From positions 62,001 through 126,000 of the forward strand of contig JAPSLC010000008.1 of NCBI GenBank assembly GCA_031181345.1: a DNA stretch of 64,000 bases, given 5' to 3'. This DNA comes from Cupriavidus sp. Its GTDB lineage: Bacteria; Pseudomonadota; Gammaproteobacteria; Burkholderiales; Burkholderiaceae. Under the pieces are notes generated by a model. That model ran no database searches. It was not told the DNA's origin and saw only the letters and a program-made list of their open reading frames with translations. Shown here piece after piece: positions 26,721 through 37,847 of this stretch (its first letter is position 1; each line of letters starts with the position of its first letter). The translations under genes and the position numbers were made by a program.

Positions 26721-28552
26721 CAGAATGCCACTCCCAGCGAGATATGCGGGCGGAATTGCCGCTCCTGGATGCCGTAGCCCACATCGAGCTGGACCGGGCC
26801 CACCGGGCTGCGCCAGCGCGCGCCGATGCCCACGCCGTGGTAGATGCGCACGCCGTCGAGGTTGTTGGTGGCGGTGCCGGCGTCCCAGAAGATCGCCGCG
26901 CCCCAGTCGGGCTTGAACCAGTACTGGTACTCCAGGCTGGTGGTGGCCAGGTACTTGGCCGGCAGCACGCTGGTGCCCCGCCTGGTGCCGATCGACTGGA
27001 AGCCGTAGCCGCGGATCGAATCGGTGCCGCCGGCGCGGAAGCGCAGCGTGGCCGGGATCTTGTCGGCGCTGCCGCTGGTCAGGTCCGCGCCCAGCTCGAG
27101 CCGGGCCACGATCAGGTCGCGGGTGCGCACGGGGATGTACTGGCGAATGCGGCCGTAGAGGCGTACGAAGGTCTGGTCGGTCAGAAAGCCCTCCACCGCC
27201 GCGCCGACCTGCGTGTTGATGATATTGCCGCGGCGCGGGAAGACCGGGTTGTCGACATCGCGCCGGGTCCAGGCGTATTGCGGCACCAGCGCCTTGCTCA
27301 GCTGGCGCGGCTGATCGTAGGGCCGCAGATCGTCGTAGTAGAAGTCCAGCGACAGCGCGGTGTCGTAGCGCTCGCGCGTGCGGGCCCGGCGCACGCCGGT
27401 GCGCCAGCTGCGGGTGTCGGTGTTCTCGATGTCGGTGGTGCGCTCGTAGCTGCCGTAGACGCTGTTGCGGTAGGTCTTGCTGTCGGGCGGCATTGCCACC
27501 TCGGCGAACGCGTACTGGCGCTTCTGCTCGATGCGGGCCTGCGAATCGAAGATCCAGGCGCGGTTGAACAGGTTGTAGTACGCGTAGCGCCCCTCGACCT
27601 GCGCGCCGGTATCGGTGTTGTAGCCGACGCCGGAAACCACCCGGTGCACCGGATACTCGCGCACCCGCACATTGACCGGCGCGGTCACCGTGTCGCCATT
27701 GCCGTCGGCGTCGGCGACCGGATCGCCGAGTTCGACCAGCACATTGGAGAAGTACGGCTGGTTCTGGATCGCGCGCTGCAATTCCAATAGCCGCTCGACC
27801 CGATAGGGTTCGCCGACGTACAGCGGATTGACGTTGCGCACGATCCGTTCGGGGTAGCGCCGCGTACCGCTGACCACCAGCTCGCCCATGCGGTAGGCCG
27901 GGCCGCTGTCGTAGGTCGCGCTCAGGTCGGCGGCGCGCTCCTCGGGCTCGATGCGCGCCTGCGAGGCGGCCAGTTTCGCGCCGTAGTAGGCGTTGCTCTG
28001 CAGCTCGACCAGCGCGTCTTCCTTGGCCTTGTCCCAGTCGGACTGACGGAACGGGTCGCCGACCGGCAGGCCCCACTTCTCCCGCAGCGCCGCAACCTGT
28101 TCGGGCGACCGCGCGGCGGCGGGCCCGCGCACATCGACATCGACCTGGCGGATCAAAGTCCGGGCGCCCGGGTCGACCGTGACATGGATCACGCGGCTGT
28201 CGCCGCTGCCCTCGACGCGGGTGGTGGTCTGCGGGTCGAACCAGCCCTCGGTGGCCGCGAAGGCCCGGACCTGGTCGCCGACCGTCTCCACCATATAGGC
28301 GATCTGGTCCTCGCCCAGGTCGGCGCGCTCGCGATAGCGGACCAGGTCCAGATGCTCCTCGAGGATGTCCTTGAGCGGCTCGGGCGCCTCCACCTGGACC
28401 CGGTAGGCCGCCTGGACCGGCGCCGGCAGCATGGCGAACAGCAGCGCCAGCAGCGGGGCCAGCAGGGGCGCCAGCGCGGGTGCAAGCCGCCGCGATGCCG
28501 GCGCGGACGCCGCCGCGCCGCTGCCCCGGGGGCGGCGGAATCCGATGCGCAT
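26720..28552 (-). CDS. tamA: Translocation and assembly module TamA, BamA/TamA-family outer membrane protein
   Basis: The 610-residue protein has a signal peptide (ending near PAPVQA), three POTRA-like periplasmic domains (about residues 45-290) and a C-terminal 16-strand barrel of the Omp85 superfamily. Barrel motifs are RFRAGGTDSIRGY (the VRGF/Y-type motif in loop 6) and the final strand ending in aromatic Phe (ISLGVAF). TamA works with TamB in outer membrane biogenesis. ATG at 28552 gives a normal signal sequence; an ATG seven codons earlier is possible. The genes for TamA and TamB are adjacent, as in most proteobacteria. Confidence 0.93.
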   Translation of the reverse strand: MRIGFRRPRGSGAAASAPASRRLAPALAPLLAPLLALLFAMLPAPVQAAYRVQVEAPEPLKDILEEHLDLVRYRERADLGEDQIAYMVETVGDQVRAFAATEGWFDPQTTTRVEGSGDSRVIHVTVDPGARTLIRQVDVDVRGPAAARSPEQVAALREKWGLPVGDPFRQSDWDKAKEDALVELQSNAYYGAKLAASQARIEPEERAADLSATYDSGPAYRMGELVVSGTRRYPERIVRNVNPLYVGEPYRVERLLELQRAIQNQPYFSNVLVELGDPVADADGNGDTVTAPVNVRVREYPVHRVVSGVGYNTDTGAQVEGRYAYYNLFNRAWIFDSQARIEQKRQYAFAEVAMPPDSKTYRNSVYGSYERTTDIENTDTRSWRTGVRRARTRERYDTALSLDFYYDDLRPYDQPRQLSKALVPQYAWTRRDVDNPVFPRRGNIINTQVGAAVEGFLTDQTFVRLYGRIRQYIPVRTRDLIVARLELGADLTSGSADKIPATLRFRAGGTDSIRGYGFQSIGTRRGTSVLPAKYLATTSLEYQYWFKPDWGAAIFWDAGTATNNLDGVRIYHGVGIGARWRSPVGPVQLDVGYGIQERQFRPHISLGVAF

Positions 28553-28734
28553 GATCCCGAGGTCCAATATCATCCGTCGATGCGATCCGACAAAGTCGCT
28601 ATTTGACCACACCCCGCGGGCCGATCCGCAAACCCCGAGCGCCGCGGGCCGGCAAAGACCGCCCCGGGATGGCAATACGGTAGAATCGCGGCAGTTTTCC
28701 ATTCCTCTATAGCATTCTGTATAGCTTTCCTGCC

Positions 28735-28923
28735 ATGGCCATGTACGAATCCGAGATCACCCAGTTCCTGAAGGCACTCAAGCAGGAGCGCCCGTCGCTG
28801 GAGGCGGAACAGCGTCAAGGCCGCGCGCTGCTGTGGGACAAGACCCCGATCGACCTGGAGGAGCGCCAGCGCGCCGAGGCGTCGCGGGTCCCGCAGAAGC
28901 CCTACGTCTACTCGCTGGACTGA
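28735..28923 (+). CDS. DUF3460 family small protein
   Basis: This 62-residue protein reads YESEITQFLKALKQERPSLE at its start and ends with VPQKPYVYSLD, matching DUF3460, a short helical family found in Betaproteobacteria next to scpA and panC. Function is unknown. A TAGAAT hexamer about 50 bases upstream may be its -10. It is divergent from tamA and 67 bases before scpA, probably in one transcript with it. Confidence 0.88.
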   Translation: MAMYESEITQFLKALKQERPSLEAEQRQGRALLWDKTPIDLEERQRAEASRVPQKPYVYSLD

Positions 28924-28990
28924 AGCCGCCACGCATCCCGGCGATGGGGTTCCCGACGACGACCGCGATGCGTGCAAATCCGCCCCCCAC

Positions 28991-30765
<1,775 letters not shown>

Positions 30766-30766
30766 G

Positions 30767-30800
30767 CGGGGGCCGGCGGCGGCATCAAGCCGCCCGGCCC
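30767..30800 (+). terminator. GC-rich hairpin after panC
   Basis: A GGGCCG...GGCGGC arm pairs with GCCGCC...CGGCCC across a short ATCAA loop with a two-base bulge. It lies between the convergent panC and ankyrin genes. The U-tract is poor (CTTCC), so termination is plausible but not certain. Confidence 0.45.
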
Positions 30801-30822
30801 TTCCGCACGTTCCTGCCCGGCG

Positions 30823-31797
30823 TCAGCGCCCGTCCCGGGCGCGCAGCGTCCGCGTCAGTTCGACCAGACCGCGCTGCAGCGCGATCTCGCATGCCAGCCG
30901 GCCGCCGCCGTCGCGCACGTCGGGATCGACGCCATGCTCGATCAGTATCTGGAGCACCTCCGCGTTGCCGCTGCGCGCGGCGAGCGTCATCGCATTCCAC
31001 CCGTCATCGTTATTGGGATACCAGGCTGCATCGCCTATCAGCAGCACATCGGCGATGTCGGCGCGGCCATTGGCGACCGCATACATCAGCGGCGTGCCGC
31101 CGCGGCCGTCCATCGCGTCGATATCCGCCTCGGCCAGCAGCAAGCGCAGCACGTTATGGCGCAGGCCTTCGCCCGCCGCCAGCATCAGTGGCGTGACCCC
31201 GGCCTTGTTGCGCCCATTGACCTCCGCGTCCGCCGCCAGCAGGGCATCAAGCACGGAGAGAGATCCGATCGCGGCGGCCATGTGCAGGGCGGTGTTGCCG
31301 AGATTGTCGCGGGTTCCGACCGTGGCGCCCTGGTCAAGCAGCAGCACGACCGCATCGGCGTGGTCGCCCAACACCGCGGCCATCAGTGCCGTACGCCCGT
31401 CGGCATCGGCGTTTTCGCGCAGCGCCGGCCCGCCCTCGCGCAGCAGCCATTGCAGCGCCGCTGTCGATGCGCGCAGCACGCCCCGCAGCGCATAGTGCAG
31501 CGGACTCGCGCCCGTGCGGGTGACGGCGCGCAGATCGACTCCGCGCTCGAGCAGCATGCCCATGACTTCCGGGCTGCTGCGCCCGTAGGCGGCGAAATGC
31601 AGCAGCGTCTCGCCCGCCTCGGTACGAAACTGCCGCGGCGTCGGGTCGTGCGCGGGCCATGATGACAGCAGACGCAGTGCGCCCTCGTCGTCGCCGCGCG
31701 CGAGCGCGTGCAGCAGCGCCGCGGTGGCGGCCAACGGCATGGCGAGCCCGGCCGGCCCGGCAATGGACGAGGCGCGCGAACATGGTGCAGCAAACAT
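30823..31797 (-). CDS. Ankyrin repeat protein
   Basis: The 324-residue protein contains about seven ankyrin repeats: GETLLHFAAYGRSSPEVMGMLLERG, GASPLHYALRG, GRTALMAAVLGDHADAVVLLLDQG, GNTALHMAAAIGSL, GVTPLMLAAGEGL, GGTPLMYAVANGRADIADVLL and GWNAMTLAARSGNAEVLQILIEHG. Ankyrin repeats bind other proteins; no catalytic domain is visible and the partner is unknown. The Ala-rich N-terminus has no clear signal peptide. GGAGGGAGC directly before the ATG fixes the start. It stands alone, between panC and the PepSY gene. Confidence 0.9.
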   Translation of the reverse strand: MFAAPCSRASSIAGPAGLAMPLAATAALLHALARGDDEGALRLLSSWPAHDPTPRQFRTEAGETLLHFAAYGRSSPEVMGMLLERGVDLRAVTRTGASPLHYALRGVLRASTAALQWLLREGGPALRENADADGRTALMAAVLGDHADAVVLLLDQGATVGTRDNLGNTALHMAAAIGSLSVLDALLAADAEVNGRNKAGVTPLMLAAGEGLRHNVLRLLLAEADIDAMDGRGGTPLMYAVANGRADIADVLLIGDAAWYPNNDDGWNAMTLAARSGNAEVLQILIEHGVDPDVRDGGGRLACEIALQRGLVELTRTLRARDGR

Positions 31798-32027
31798 GCT
31801 CCCTCCCGTTTCGAACGTTGGTTTCCAGCGATGGAACGAACCGGTGGCCGCCAGGGGCGGCCGCCGCGCCGGCCAGTATTGCGGCGCGGCGCGACGGCGC
31901 TTCGCCTTTTTGGCGGGCCTTGTGGAAATCGAAGCCTGGAGGGAGAGGAACGGCGAAAGGCGGGGGATGCTGCGTCGGCACGGCGGCCGGCTGCGCCCGC
32001 GCGAGACCGCGCGGGCAGTGCGCGTCA

Positions 32028-33227
32028 TCAGCGGCGCGCCGCCTGCCGCTGCTCGGTCTTCTTCAGATGGCGCCGATGGCCGCGCTGCCGCTTCCACCAG
32101 ATCAGCACGCCGGTCAACGCGAACAGCAGCGGCGCCAGCCCGAACGCGGAAATGAAGATGCGCCCGGGCATGCCGAACGCTTCGCCGGTATGCAGCGGGT
32201 ACATCCAGTTCAGCACGGTATCGCCGGCCGGCGCCGCGAGCGGATCGCGCACGCCCAGGCGCGCACCGGTATAGGCATCGAGCCACAGCCGGGTCGCGCC
32301 GCTGCCCTGGCGAACCTCTCCCGGCTGGCGCAGCCGGATCTCGTAGGCATCGGTCGGCTGGCGCGGGAAGGACACCCGCGACACGATCGCATCCGGGTAC
32401 AGCGCCTGGGCCGCCTGCACGGCCTGCTGCGTGCCCATCGGCATGGCGCCCTCGTAGGGCGGCGTGGAGGTCGGCCGCGCCGGCGCGGTCACCGTCATCA
32501 CGCTGCCCACCAGCGGCGTGACCCACTTCGGCAGATTCAGATACCAGCCGGAAAACGCGATCGTCGCCAGCACCGGCGCGGCCAGGATGCCGCCAGCGCG
32601 ATGCAGCGAATAATTCAGCCGCGACCACGAGCCGCCGTGCGTGATGCGGAACGCCTGCAGGATCGCCCGCGGCTTCAGCTTGGGCCACCACAGCGCGATG
32701 CCGGCCAGCACCGTGAACAGCAGCAGCATGCCGCCCACCCCGGCCACGGTCTTGCCGGTATCGCCGGCGAGCAGATAGTGATGCAGATGGAAGAGCGTGG
32801 GCATCAGCAGCGGGCGCGACAGCCCGGGCTCGCCCCACACGCGCTCGCCCTTGATTGCCAGCGTGGCCGGATCGATCATCACCTGCCGCGAGCGCCCCGG
32901 CACTGCGGCAGCCTTGCCCGGCTCCTTGACGTGATACCAGGCGATGAAGACATCGCGCTCCGACACCGGCAGCATCAGCATCCTCGGCTTGCCGTACTGC
33001 GGATCGGCCTTCAGCCTGGCGACGACCTCCTGCACGGCGTCGGCGCGCAGCGGCAGCGCGACCGGCGCGGAGGCCACCAGCAGTTCGGGATTGAGCGCGG
33101 CGTCGATCTCGTGGCGCCACGACAGCACGGTGCCCGTCAGGCCCAGCAGCACGAACAGCACGCCGAGCCACAGGCCGATGTACAGATGGAGTTTGACGAG
33201 CAGGACGCGCAGGCGGCCGGTAACCAT
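32028..33227 (-). CDS. PepSY-associated membrane protein
   Basis: The 399-residue protein has four or more membrane helices with PepSY-type periplasmic loops. Helices include LHLYIGLWLGVLFVLLGLTG, a pair around GGMLLLFTVLAGIALWW, GGILAAPVLATIAFSGWYL and IFISAFGLAPLLFALTGVLIWW. PiuB-like proteins of this family are often linked to TonB-dependent metal uptake and may reduce or handle iron or other metals in the periplasm. It ends in a basic tail. It sits between the ankyrin gene and cobQ, close to the B12 genes, but no shared promoter is evident. Confidence 0.87.
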   Translation of the reverse strand: MVTGRLRVLLVKLHLYIGLWLGVLFVLLGLTGTVLSWRHEIDAALNPELLVASAPVALPLRADAVQEVVARLKADPQYGKPRMLMLPVSERDVFIAWYHVKEPGKAAAVPGRSRQVMIDPATLAIKGERVWGEPGLSRPLLMPTLFHLHHYLLAGDTGKTVAGVGGMLLLFTVLAGIALWWPKLKPRAILQAFRITHGGSWSRLNYSLHRAGGILAAPVLATIAFSGWYLNLPKWVTPLVGSVMTVTAPARPTSTPPYEGAMPMGTQQAVQAAQALYPDAIVSRVSFPRQPTDAYEIRLRQPGEVRQGSGATRLWLDAYTGARLGVRDPLAAPAGDTVLNWMYPLHTGEAFGMPGRIFISAFGLAPLLFALTGVLIWWKRQRGHRRHLKKTEQRQAARR

Positions 33228-33378
33228 GGTGTGGAACGCTGGCACGGCCGGCCGATACCGGCGCGCGCTACGAGGCTGACAAAGCCGACAAGTGTAGCAG
33301 GCCGGTCTTGCGGGACGGTGGCGCGGGTGCTGGGCCGGGGCCTGGCCGGCGCTGGTCCCGCACTGTGCCGGCGCGGCT

Positions 33379-34956
33379 TCAGCCTGGGCTTGGCCACAGC
33401 GGCGCCAACAAGGTCGCCAGGTCCAGATGCGCGGCCATCGTGTCGGCCAGGCGTTCGAGCGACGCTTCGCGCAGCCCCGCCAGGTCGACCCCGTCGGCGC
33501 CATCCAGGCCGGCCCAGCGCAGCAGCGCCGCGCAGCCCGCCGGATCGTCGAACAGGCCGTGCAGATAGGTCGCCAGCACCTGGCCATCGTCGGACAGCGC
33601 GCCGTCGGCGCGGCCGTCGTCGAGCCGCAGCGCGGGCCGGGCCAGCGCCGGGCCCGCGGTAACGCCCAGATGGATCTCGTAGCCGGCGACGCTGGCATCC
33701 GCCCCCGGCAAGGCCAGCCTGCCGCGCGTGTGGCGCAGCTGCTTGTCGGCCGCCAGCACGGTGCTGAAATCGAGCAGGCCCAGGCCGTCGCTGCCGCCCG
33801 GCGCGCCCTCCCGTCCGTCCGGATCCTCGATGCGGCGCCCCAGCATCTGCATGCCGCCGCAGATGCCGACGACCTTGCCGCCATAGCGCAGATGCCGCAG
33901 CAGCGCGCGGTCCCAGCCCTGTTCGCGCAGGAACGCCAGATCGGCGCGCACGCTCTTGCTGCCCGGCAGCACGACCAGGTCCGCCGGCGGGATCGGCATG
34001 CCGGGTCCGATCCAGCGCAGGTCCACGCGCGGATGGGCGCGCAGCGCGTCGAAATCGGTATGGTTCGAGATGCGCGGCAGCACCGGCACGATCACCCGCA
34101 GGCGCGGCGCCCCGTCGTCCTTGGCCGACTGCGTGGCCGCCACCGCGTCTTCGGCATCCAGATGCAGGCCGTGCAGATAGGGCAGCACGCCCAGCACGGG
34201 CTTGCCGGTGCGCGCACGCAGCCAGTCCAGCCCTGGCTCGAGCAGCCCGATATCGCCGCGGAAGCGATTGATGATGAAGCCCTGGATGCGCTCGCGCTCG
34301 CTCGGCGACAGGCAGTCCAGCGTGCCGACCAGATGCGCGAACACGCCGCCGCGATCGATATCCGCGACCAGCACCACCGGGCAATCGACCGCCTCGGCAA
34401 AGCCCATGTTGGCGATGTCGCGCTCGCGCAGATTGACCTCGGCCGGGCTGCCGGCACCTTCGACCAGCACCACGTCGTAGCGCTCGCGCAGCCGCCGGTG
34501 CGAGGCCAGCACGGCCTGCATCGCGACCGGCTTGTACTCGTGATAGGCACGGGCGTCGAGATCCAGCCGTGCGCGCCCATGGATCACGATCTGCGCGCCG
34601 GTATCGCTGCTGGGCTTGAGCAGCACCGGGTTCATGTCGGTGTGCGGCGCCAGTCCGGCCGCCAGCGCCTGCAGCGCCTGTGCGCGGCCGATCTCGCCGC
34701 CGTCCGCGGTGACGGCGCTGTTCAGCGCCATGTTCTGCGGCTTGAACGGCGCGACCCGCACCCGCGCGCGCGCCAGCAGCCGGCACAGGCCGGCCACCAC
34801 GGTGCTCTTGCCGGCGTCGGAGGTCGTGCCCTGGATCATCAGCGTGCCGCGCAGCGCGGCCCAGGGCACGGCGGCAGGCGCGAGGCCAGTGGTATCGGCG
34901 GTATCGGCGGGAGCGGCGGGAGCGGCGGGAGCGGGGGAATCCGGATAGGCTTGCAT
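33379..34956 (-). CDS. cobQ: Cobyric acid synthase
   Basis: The 525-residue amidotransferase makes cobyric acid by adding four amide groups to adenosylcobyrinic acid a,c-diamide. The N-terminal dethiobiotin-synthetase-like domain has the ATP loop [39 protein letters not shown] and [21 protein letters not shown]. The C-terminal glutaminase-like domain has [13 protein letters not shown], the nucleophile segment [15 protein letters not shown] and the histidine in YLHGLF. An Ala/Pro-rich N-terminal extension of about 35 residues contains a 9-bp repeat. It is divergent from cobU by 81 bases. Confidence 0.95.
   Translation of the reverse strand: MQAYPDSPAPAAPAAPADTADTTGLAPAAVPWAALRGTLMIQGTTSDAGKSTVVAGLCRLLARARVRVAPFKPQNMALNSAVTADGGEIGRAQALQALAAGLAPHTDMNPVLLKPSSDTGAQIVIHGRARLDLDARAYHEYKPVAMQAVLASHRRLRERYDVVLVEGAGSPAEVNLRERDIANMGFAEAVDCPVVLVADIDRGGVFAHLVGTLDCLSPSERERIQGFIINRFRGDIGLLEPGLDWLRARTGKPVLGVLPYLHGLHLDAEDAVAATQSAKDDGAPRLRVIVPVLPRISNHTDFDALRAHPRVDLRWIGPGMPIPPADLVVLPGSKSVRADLAFLREQGWDRALLRHLRYGGKVVGICGGMQMLGRRIEDPDGREGAPGGSDGLGLLDFSTVLAADKQLRHTRGRLALPGADASVAGYEIHLGVTAGPALARPALRLDDGRADGALSDDGQVLATYLHGLFDDPAGCAALLRWAGLDGADGVDLAGLREASLERLADTMAAHLDLATLLAPLWPSPG
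34892..34936 (-). repeat. 9-bp tandem repeat in the cobQ N-terminus
   Basis: Five 9-base units (GTATCGGCG twice, then GGAGCGGCG twice and GGAGCGGGG) encode an Ala/Pro/Asp/Thr-rich stretch near the start of CobQ. The repeat keeps frame and lies before the conserved ATP loop. Confidence 0.75.
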
Positions 34957-35037
34957 CGCGGCGATTATCGCATCGGCCCATGCCGGTCCGCGCCGATCCG
35001 CGCTGGCGAGCGCCGATGCGCCCGCTACAATACCCGG

Positions 35038-35760
35038 ATGGAACCCAAGGCCCCTCCTCACGCCGCCGGCACCGGCCCCGCCGACACGCCGTCCGACGTC
35101 GCGCTGCCCTCCGGCGAAGCGGCCATCGCGGTCGCGACCCAGGCGGCCGTCGGCCTGCCCAAGCCCGGGCCGCGCGAGTTGACGCTGGTGCTGGGCGGCG
35201 CCCGCTCCGGCAAGAGCCACTTTGCCGAGCAGCTGGCGACCGACCATGCCTTGGCCACCGGCGGGCCGGTGACCTATATCGCCACCGCGCGCGAGGATCC
35301 CGAAGATACCGACGAGGAGATGCAGCTGCGCATCGCGCTGCATCGCGCGCGGCGCCCCGCCGACTGGAACCTGGTCGAGGAGCCGCTGCACCTGGCCGAC
35401 GCGCTGTACGCGCATGCCCGCCGCGACGGCTGCATCCTGGTCGATTGCATGACCGTCTGGCTCAACAACCTGATCTTCCTCGACAAGCGTCCCTATCCCG
35501 AGCACGGCGTGATCACGCCGCCGCCGGCCTTCACCGAGGAGATGGACGCGCTGCTGGCCGCGCTGCCGACCCTGCCCGGCCATGTGATCCTGGTCTCCAA
35601 CGAGATCGGCTTCGGCGTGGTGCCGATGGGCGCGATCACGCGGTTCTACGTCGACGAGCTCGGCCGCCTGAACCAGAAGCTGGCCGCCGCGGCCGACCGC
35701 GTGCGCCTGCTGGTCGCCGGTCTGCCGGTCGCGATCAAGGGACCGGACCCGGCATGGTGA
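35038..35760 (+). CDS. cobU: Bifunctional adenosylcobinamide kinase / guanylyltransferase
   Basis: The 240-residue enzyme phosphorylates adenosylcobinamide and then transfers GMP to give adenosylcobinamide-GDP, in nucleotide-loop assembly of B12. The P-loop is [18 protein letters not shown]. Further motifs are [24 protein letters not shown] sequence, the histidine in [20 protein letters not shown], and [12 protein letters not shown]. About 45 residues of non-conserved Ala/Pro-rich sequence precede the P-loop, so a later start is conceivable. It overlaps the next gene by seven bases (ATGGTGA). Confidence 0.95.
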   Translation: MEPKAPPHAAGTGPADTPSDVALPSGEAAIAVATQAAVGLPKPGPRELTLVLGGARSGKSHFAEQLATDHALATGGPVTYIATAREDPEDTDEEMQLRIALHRARRPADWNLVEEPLHLADALYAHARRDGCILVDCMTVWLNNLIFLDKRPYPEHGVITPPPAFTEEMDALLAALPTLPGHVILVSNEIGFGVVPMGAITRFYVDELGRLNQKLAAAADRVRLLVAGLPVAIKGPDPAW

Positions 35761-36758
35761 GTTCGCTGTGGCCCGCGGCGCCGCTGGCGCCGGGCGCCGC
35801 CATTGCGCTGGCGGCCCTTGCCGGGGTGGGGCTCGATCGCTGGCTAGGCGAGCCGCGCCGCTGGCATCCGCTGGTCGGCTTCGGCCGGCTGGCCAGCGCC
35901 GCCGAGCGCCGGCTGAACCGGCCGGGACCTCGCTGGCGCCAACGCGGCATCGGGCTGGCGGCCTGGAGCGTACTGGTGCTCGGACCAGCCGCGCTCGGCG
36001 CGCTGCTGATCGCCACCGCCGCCGCATTCGCAACCGACCTGGCCGGCGCGTGGCTGGTTTGGCTGCTGCACGCGCTGGGCCTGTATGCCGCGCTGGGCGC
36101 GCGCAGCCTGGGCCAGCACATCGAGCCGATCGCCAGGGCACTGGCCGACGGTGAGCTCGCGCAGGCGCGCCAGCTCACCGCGCGCATCGTCTCGCGCGAC
36201 ACCGCCGATGCCGATGCGCCGGCGCTGGCCCGGGCGGCCTGCGAATCGGCGCTGGAGAACGGCAACGACGCGATATTCGGCGCGCTGTTCTGGTTCCTGA
36301 TCGGCGGCGCGCCTGCCGCGATCGCCTATCGGCTCGCCAACACGCTCGACGCGATGTGGGGCTACCGGACCGAGCGCCTGCTGCATTTCGGCTGGGCCGC
36401 GGCCCGTCTCGACGATCTGCTCAACCTGATCCCGGCCCGGCTGACCGCGCTGTCCTATGCGCTGCTCGGCTCGACCGCGCGCGCCCTGCGCTGCTGGCGC
36501 GTGCAGGCGCCGGCCTGGTCCAGCCCGAATGCCGGTCCGGTAATGGCGGCGGGCGCCGGTGCGCTCGGTGTCGCGCTCGGCGGCCCGGCCCGCTACCACG
36601 GCCAGTGGGAAACGCGTCCGCCGCTGGGCGAAGGCGCGCCGCCCGGGGCCGCCGACGTACTGGCCAGCCTGCGGCTGGTGCGGCGAACGCTGTGGCTGTG
36701 GCTGGCACTGGCCGCCGCCTGCGGCATCGTCGCCCAGCTGCTGGCGCTGTCGCGATGA
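35754..36758 (+). CDS. cobD: Cobalamin biosynthesis protein CobD/CbiB
   Basis: The 334-residue inner-membrane enzyme attaches aminopropanol phosphate (or aminopropanol) to cobyric acid to give cobinamide phosphate. It has several hydrophobic helices and family segments [47 protein letters not shown] sequence ([10 protein letters not shown] here), [29 protein letters not shown] and [13 protein letters not shown]. Translation is coupled to cobU and to the following gene (ATGA). Confidence 0.94.
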   Translation: MVSSLWPAAPLAPGAAIALAALAGVGLDRWLGEPRRWHPLVGFGRLASAAERRLNRPGPRWRQRGIGLAAWSVLVLGPAALGALLIATAAAFATDLAGAWLVWLLHALGLYAALGARSLGQHIEPIARALADGELAQARQLTARIVSRDTADADAPALARAACESALENGNDAIFGALFWFLIGGAPAAIAYRLANTLDAMWGYRTERLLHFGWAAARLDDLLNLIPARLTALSYALLGSTARALRCWRVQAPAWSSPNAGPVMAAGAGALGVALGGPARYHGQWETRPPLGEGAPPGAADVLASLRLVRRTLWLWLALAAACGIVAQLLALSR

Positions 36759-37846
36759 ACCACCCCCATCCCCTGCCCCCTCCGATCCGCCACGGCGGCA
36801 ACCTGCTGGCCGCCGCGCGCCGCTACGGCCGCGACCCGGCCGACTGGCTCGACCTGTCCACCGGCATCAATCCCGACGGCTATCCGGTGCCGCCGCTGCC
36901 GGCCGACTGCTGGCAGCGTCTGCCGCAGGACGACGACGGCCTGGCGCAGGTCGCCGCGCGCGCTTACGGTGCGCCGCAGGCCCTGCCGGTCGCCGGCTCG
37001 CAGGCCGCGATCCGCACCCTGCCGGCGCTGCTGCCGCCGGGCCGCGTCGGCATCGCCGCGCTCGGCTACAGCGAGTACGCGCCGGCCTTCGCCGCCGCCG
37101 GCCATCGCGTGGTGCCGCTGGACGAGGCCGCTTTCTCGCGTGCGACGCTGGCCGATGGCCTCGACCACCTGGTGGTCGTCAATCCGAACAATCCGACGGG
37201 ACGCCTCGTGCCGCGCGAGCGCCTGCTGCGCTGGCATGCCGCGCTGGCCGCGCGCGGCGGCACGCTGCTGGTCGACGAGGCCTTCGCCGATGCGTCGGCT
37301 GCCGATGACGACGGTGTGTCCTTGGCGGCGGACAGCGACCGTGCCGGCCTGATCGTGCTGCGCTCGCTGGGCAAGTTCTACGGTCTGGCCGGCGTGCGCT
37401 GCGGCTTCGTGCTGGCGCGGCCCGATCTGCTGCAGACGCTGGCCGAGCGCCTTGGCCATTGGACCGTGTCCGGCCCCGCACGCGCGGTGGCGCGGCTGGC
37501 GCTGTGCGACACCGATTGGCAGGCCGCCACGCGGGCGCGCCTACGCCTGGCGAGCGCGCGGCTGGACGCGCTGCTGCGCGCGCATGGACTGGCGCCGGTC
37601 AGCTTGCCGCTGTTCGCCTGGGTGCCGCATGCCGACGCCGCGGGGCTGCATCAAGCGCTGGCGCATGCCGGGGTCTGGACCCGACTGTTCGATGCGCCGG
37701 CGTCGTCGATGGCTTCACAGGATGCGACCGGTGATTTCATCGGTGATTCCACCTGCCCGCCGAGCCTGCGCCTCGGCCTGCCGCCCGATCGCGAGACATG
37801 CTGGCAGCGGCTTGCCGATGCCCTCGCCACCACTCTTCCGCTCTGA
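36755..37846 (+). CDS. cobC: Threonine-phosphate decarboxylase (PLP)
   Basis: The 363-residue aminotransferase-fold enzyme makes (R)-1-amino-2-propanol phosphate from threonine phosphate for the B12 side arm. It is called CobC in Pseudomonas naming and CobD in Salmonella. It starts with a typical IRHGGNLLAAARRYG. Family motifs are WLDLSTGINPDGYP, VNPNNPTGRLVPRERLL, VDEAFAD, and the PLP lysine in LRSLGKFYGLAGVRCGF. The start codon overlaps the cobD stop. btuF begins immediately downstream. Confidence 0.94.
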   Translation: MNHPHPLPPPIRHGGNLLAAARRYGRDPADWLDLSTGINPDGYPVPPLPADCWQRLPQDDDGLAQVAARAYGAPQALPVAGSQAAIRTLPALLPPGRVGIAALGYSEYAPAFAAAGHRVVPLDEAAFSRATLADGLDHLVVVNPNNPTGRLVPRERLLRWHAALAARGGTLLVDEAFADASAADDDGVSLAADSDRAGLIVLRSLGKFYGLAGVRCGFVLARPDLLQTLAERLGHWTVSGPARAVARLALCDTDWQAATRARLRLASARLDALLRAHGLAPVSLPLFAWVPHADAAGLHQALAHAGVWTRLFDAPASSMASQDATGDFIGDSTCPPSLRLGLPPDRETCWQRLADALATTLPL

Positions 37847-37847
37847 C

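Noticed and set aside
30823..31797. Ankyrin protein as a type III effector
   Set aside because: There is no export-signal-like N-terminus or effector domain visible, and ankyrin proteins of this size are common in these bacteria.
33228..33378. Possible second cobalamin riboswitch upstream of the PepSY gene
   Set aside because: A minus-strand stretch CCCGCAAGACCGGCC looks like a B12 box, but the other conserved blocks (GCCACTG, GGGAAGG, CCCCGCAACGGTAAG) are missing and the gap is too short for a full element.
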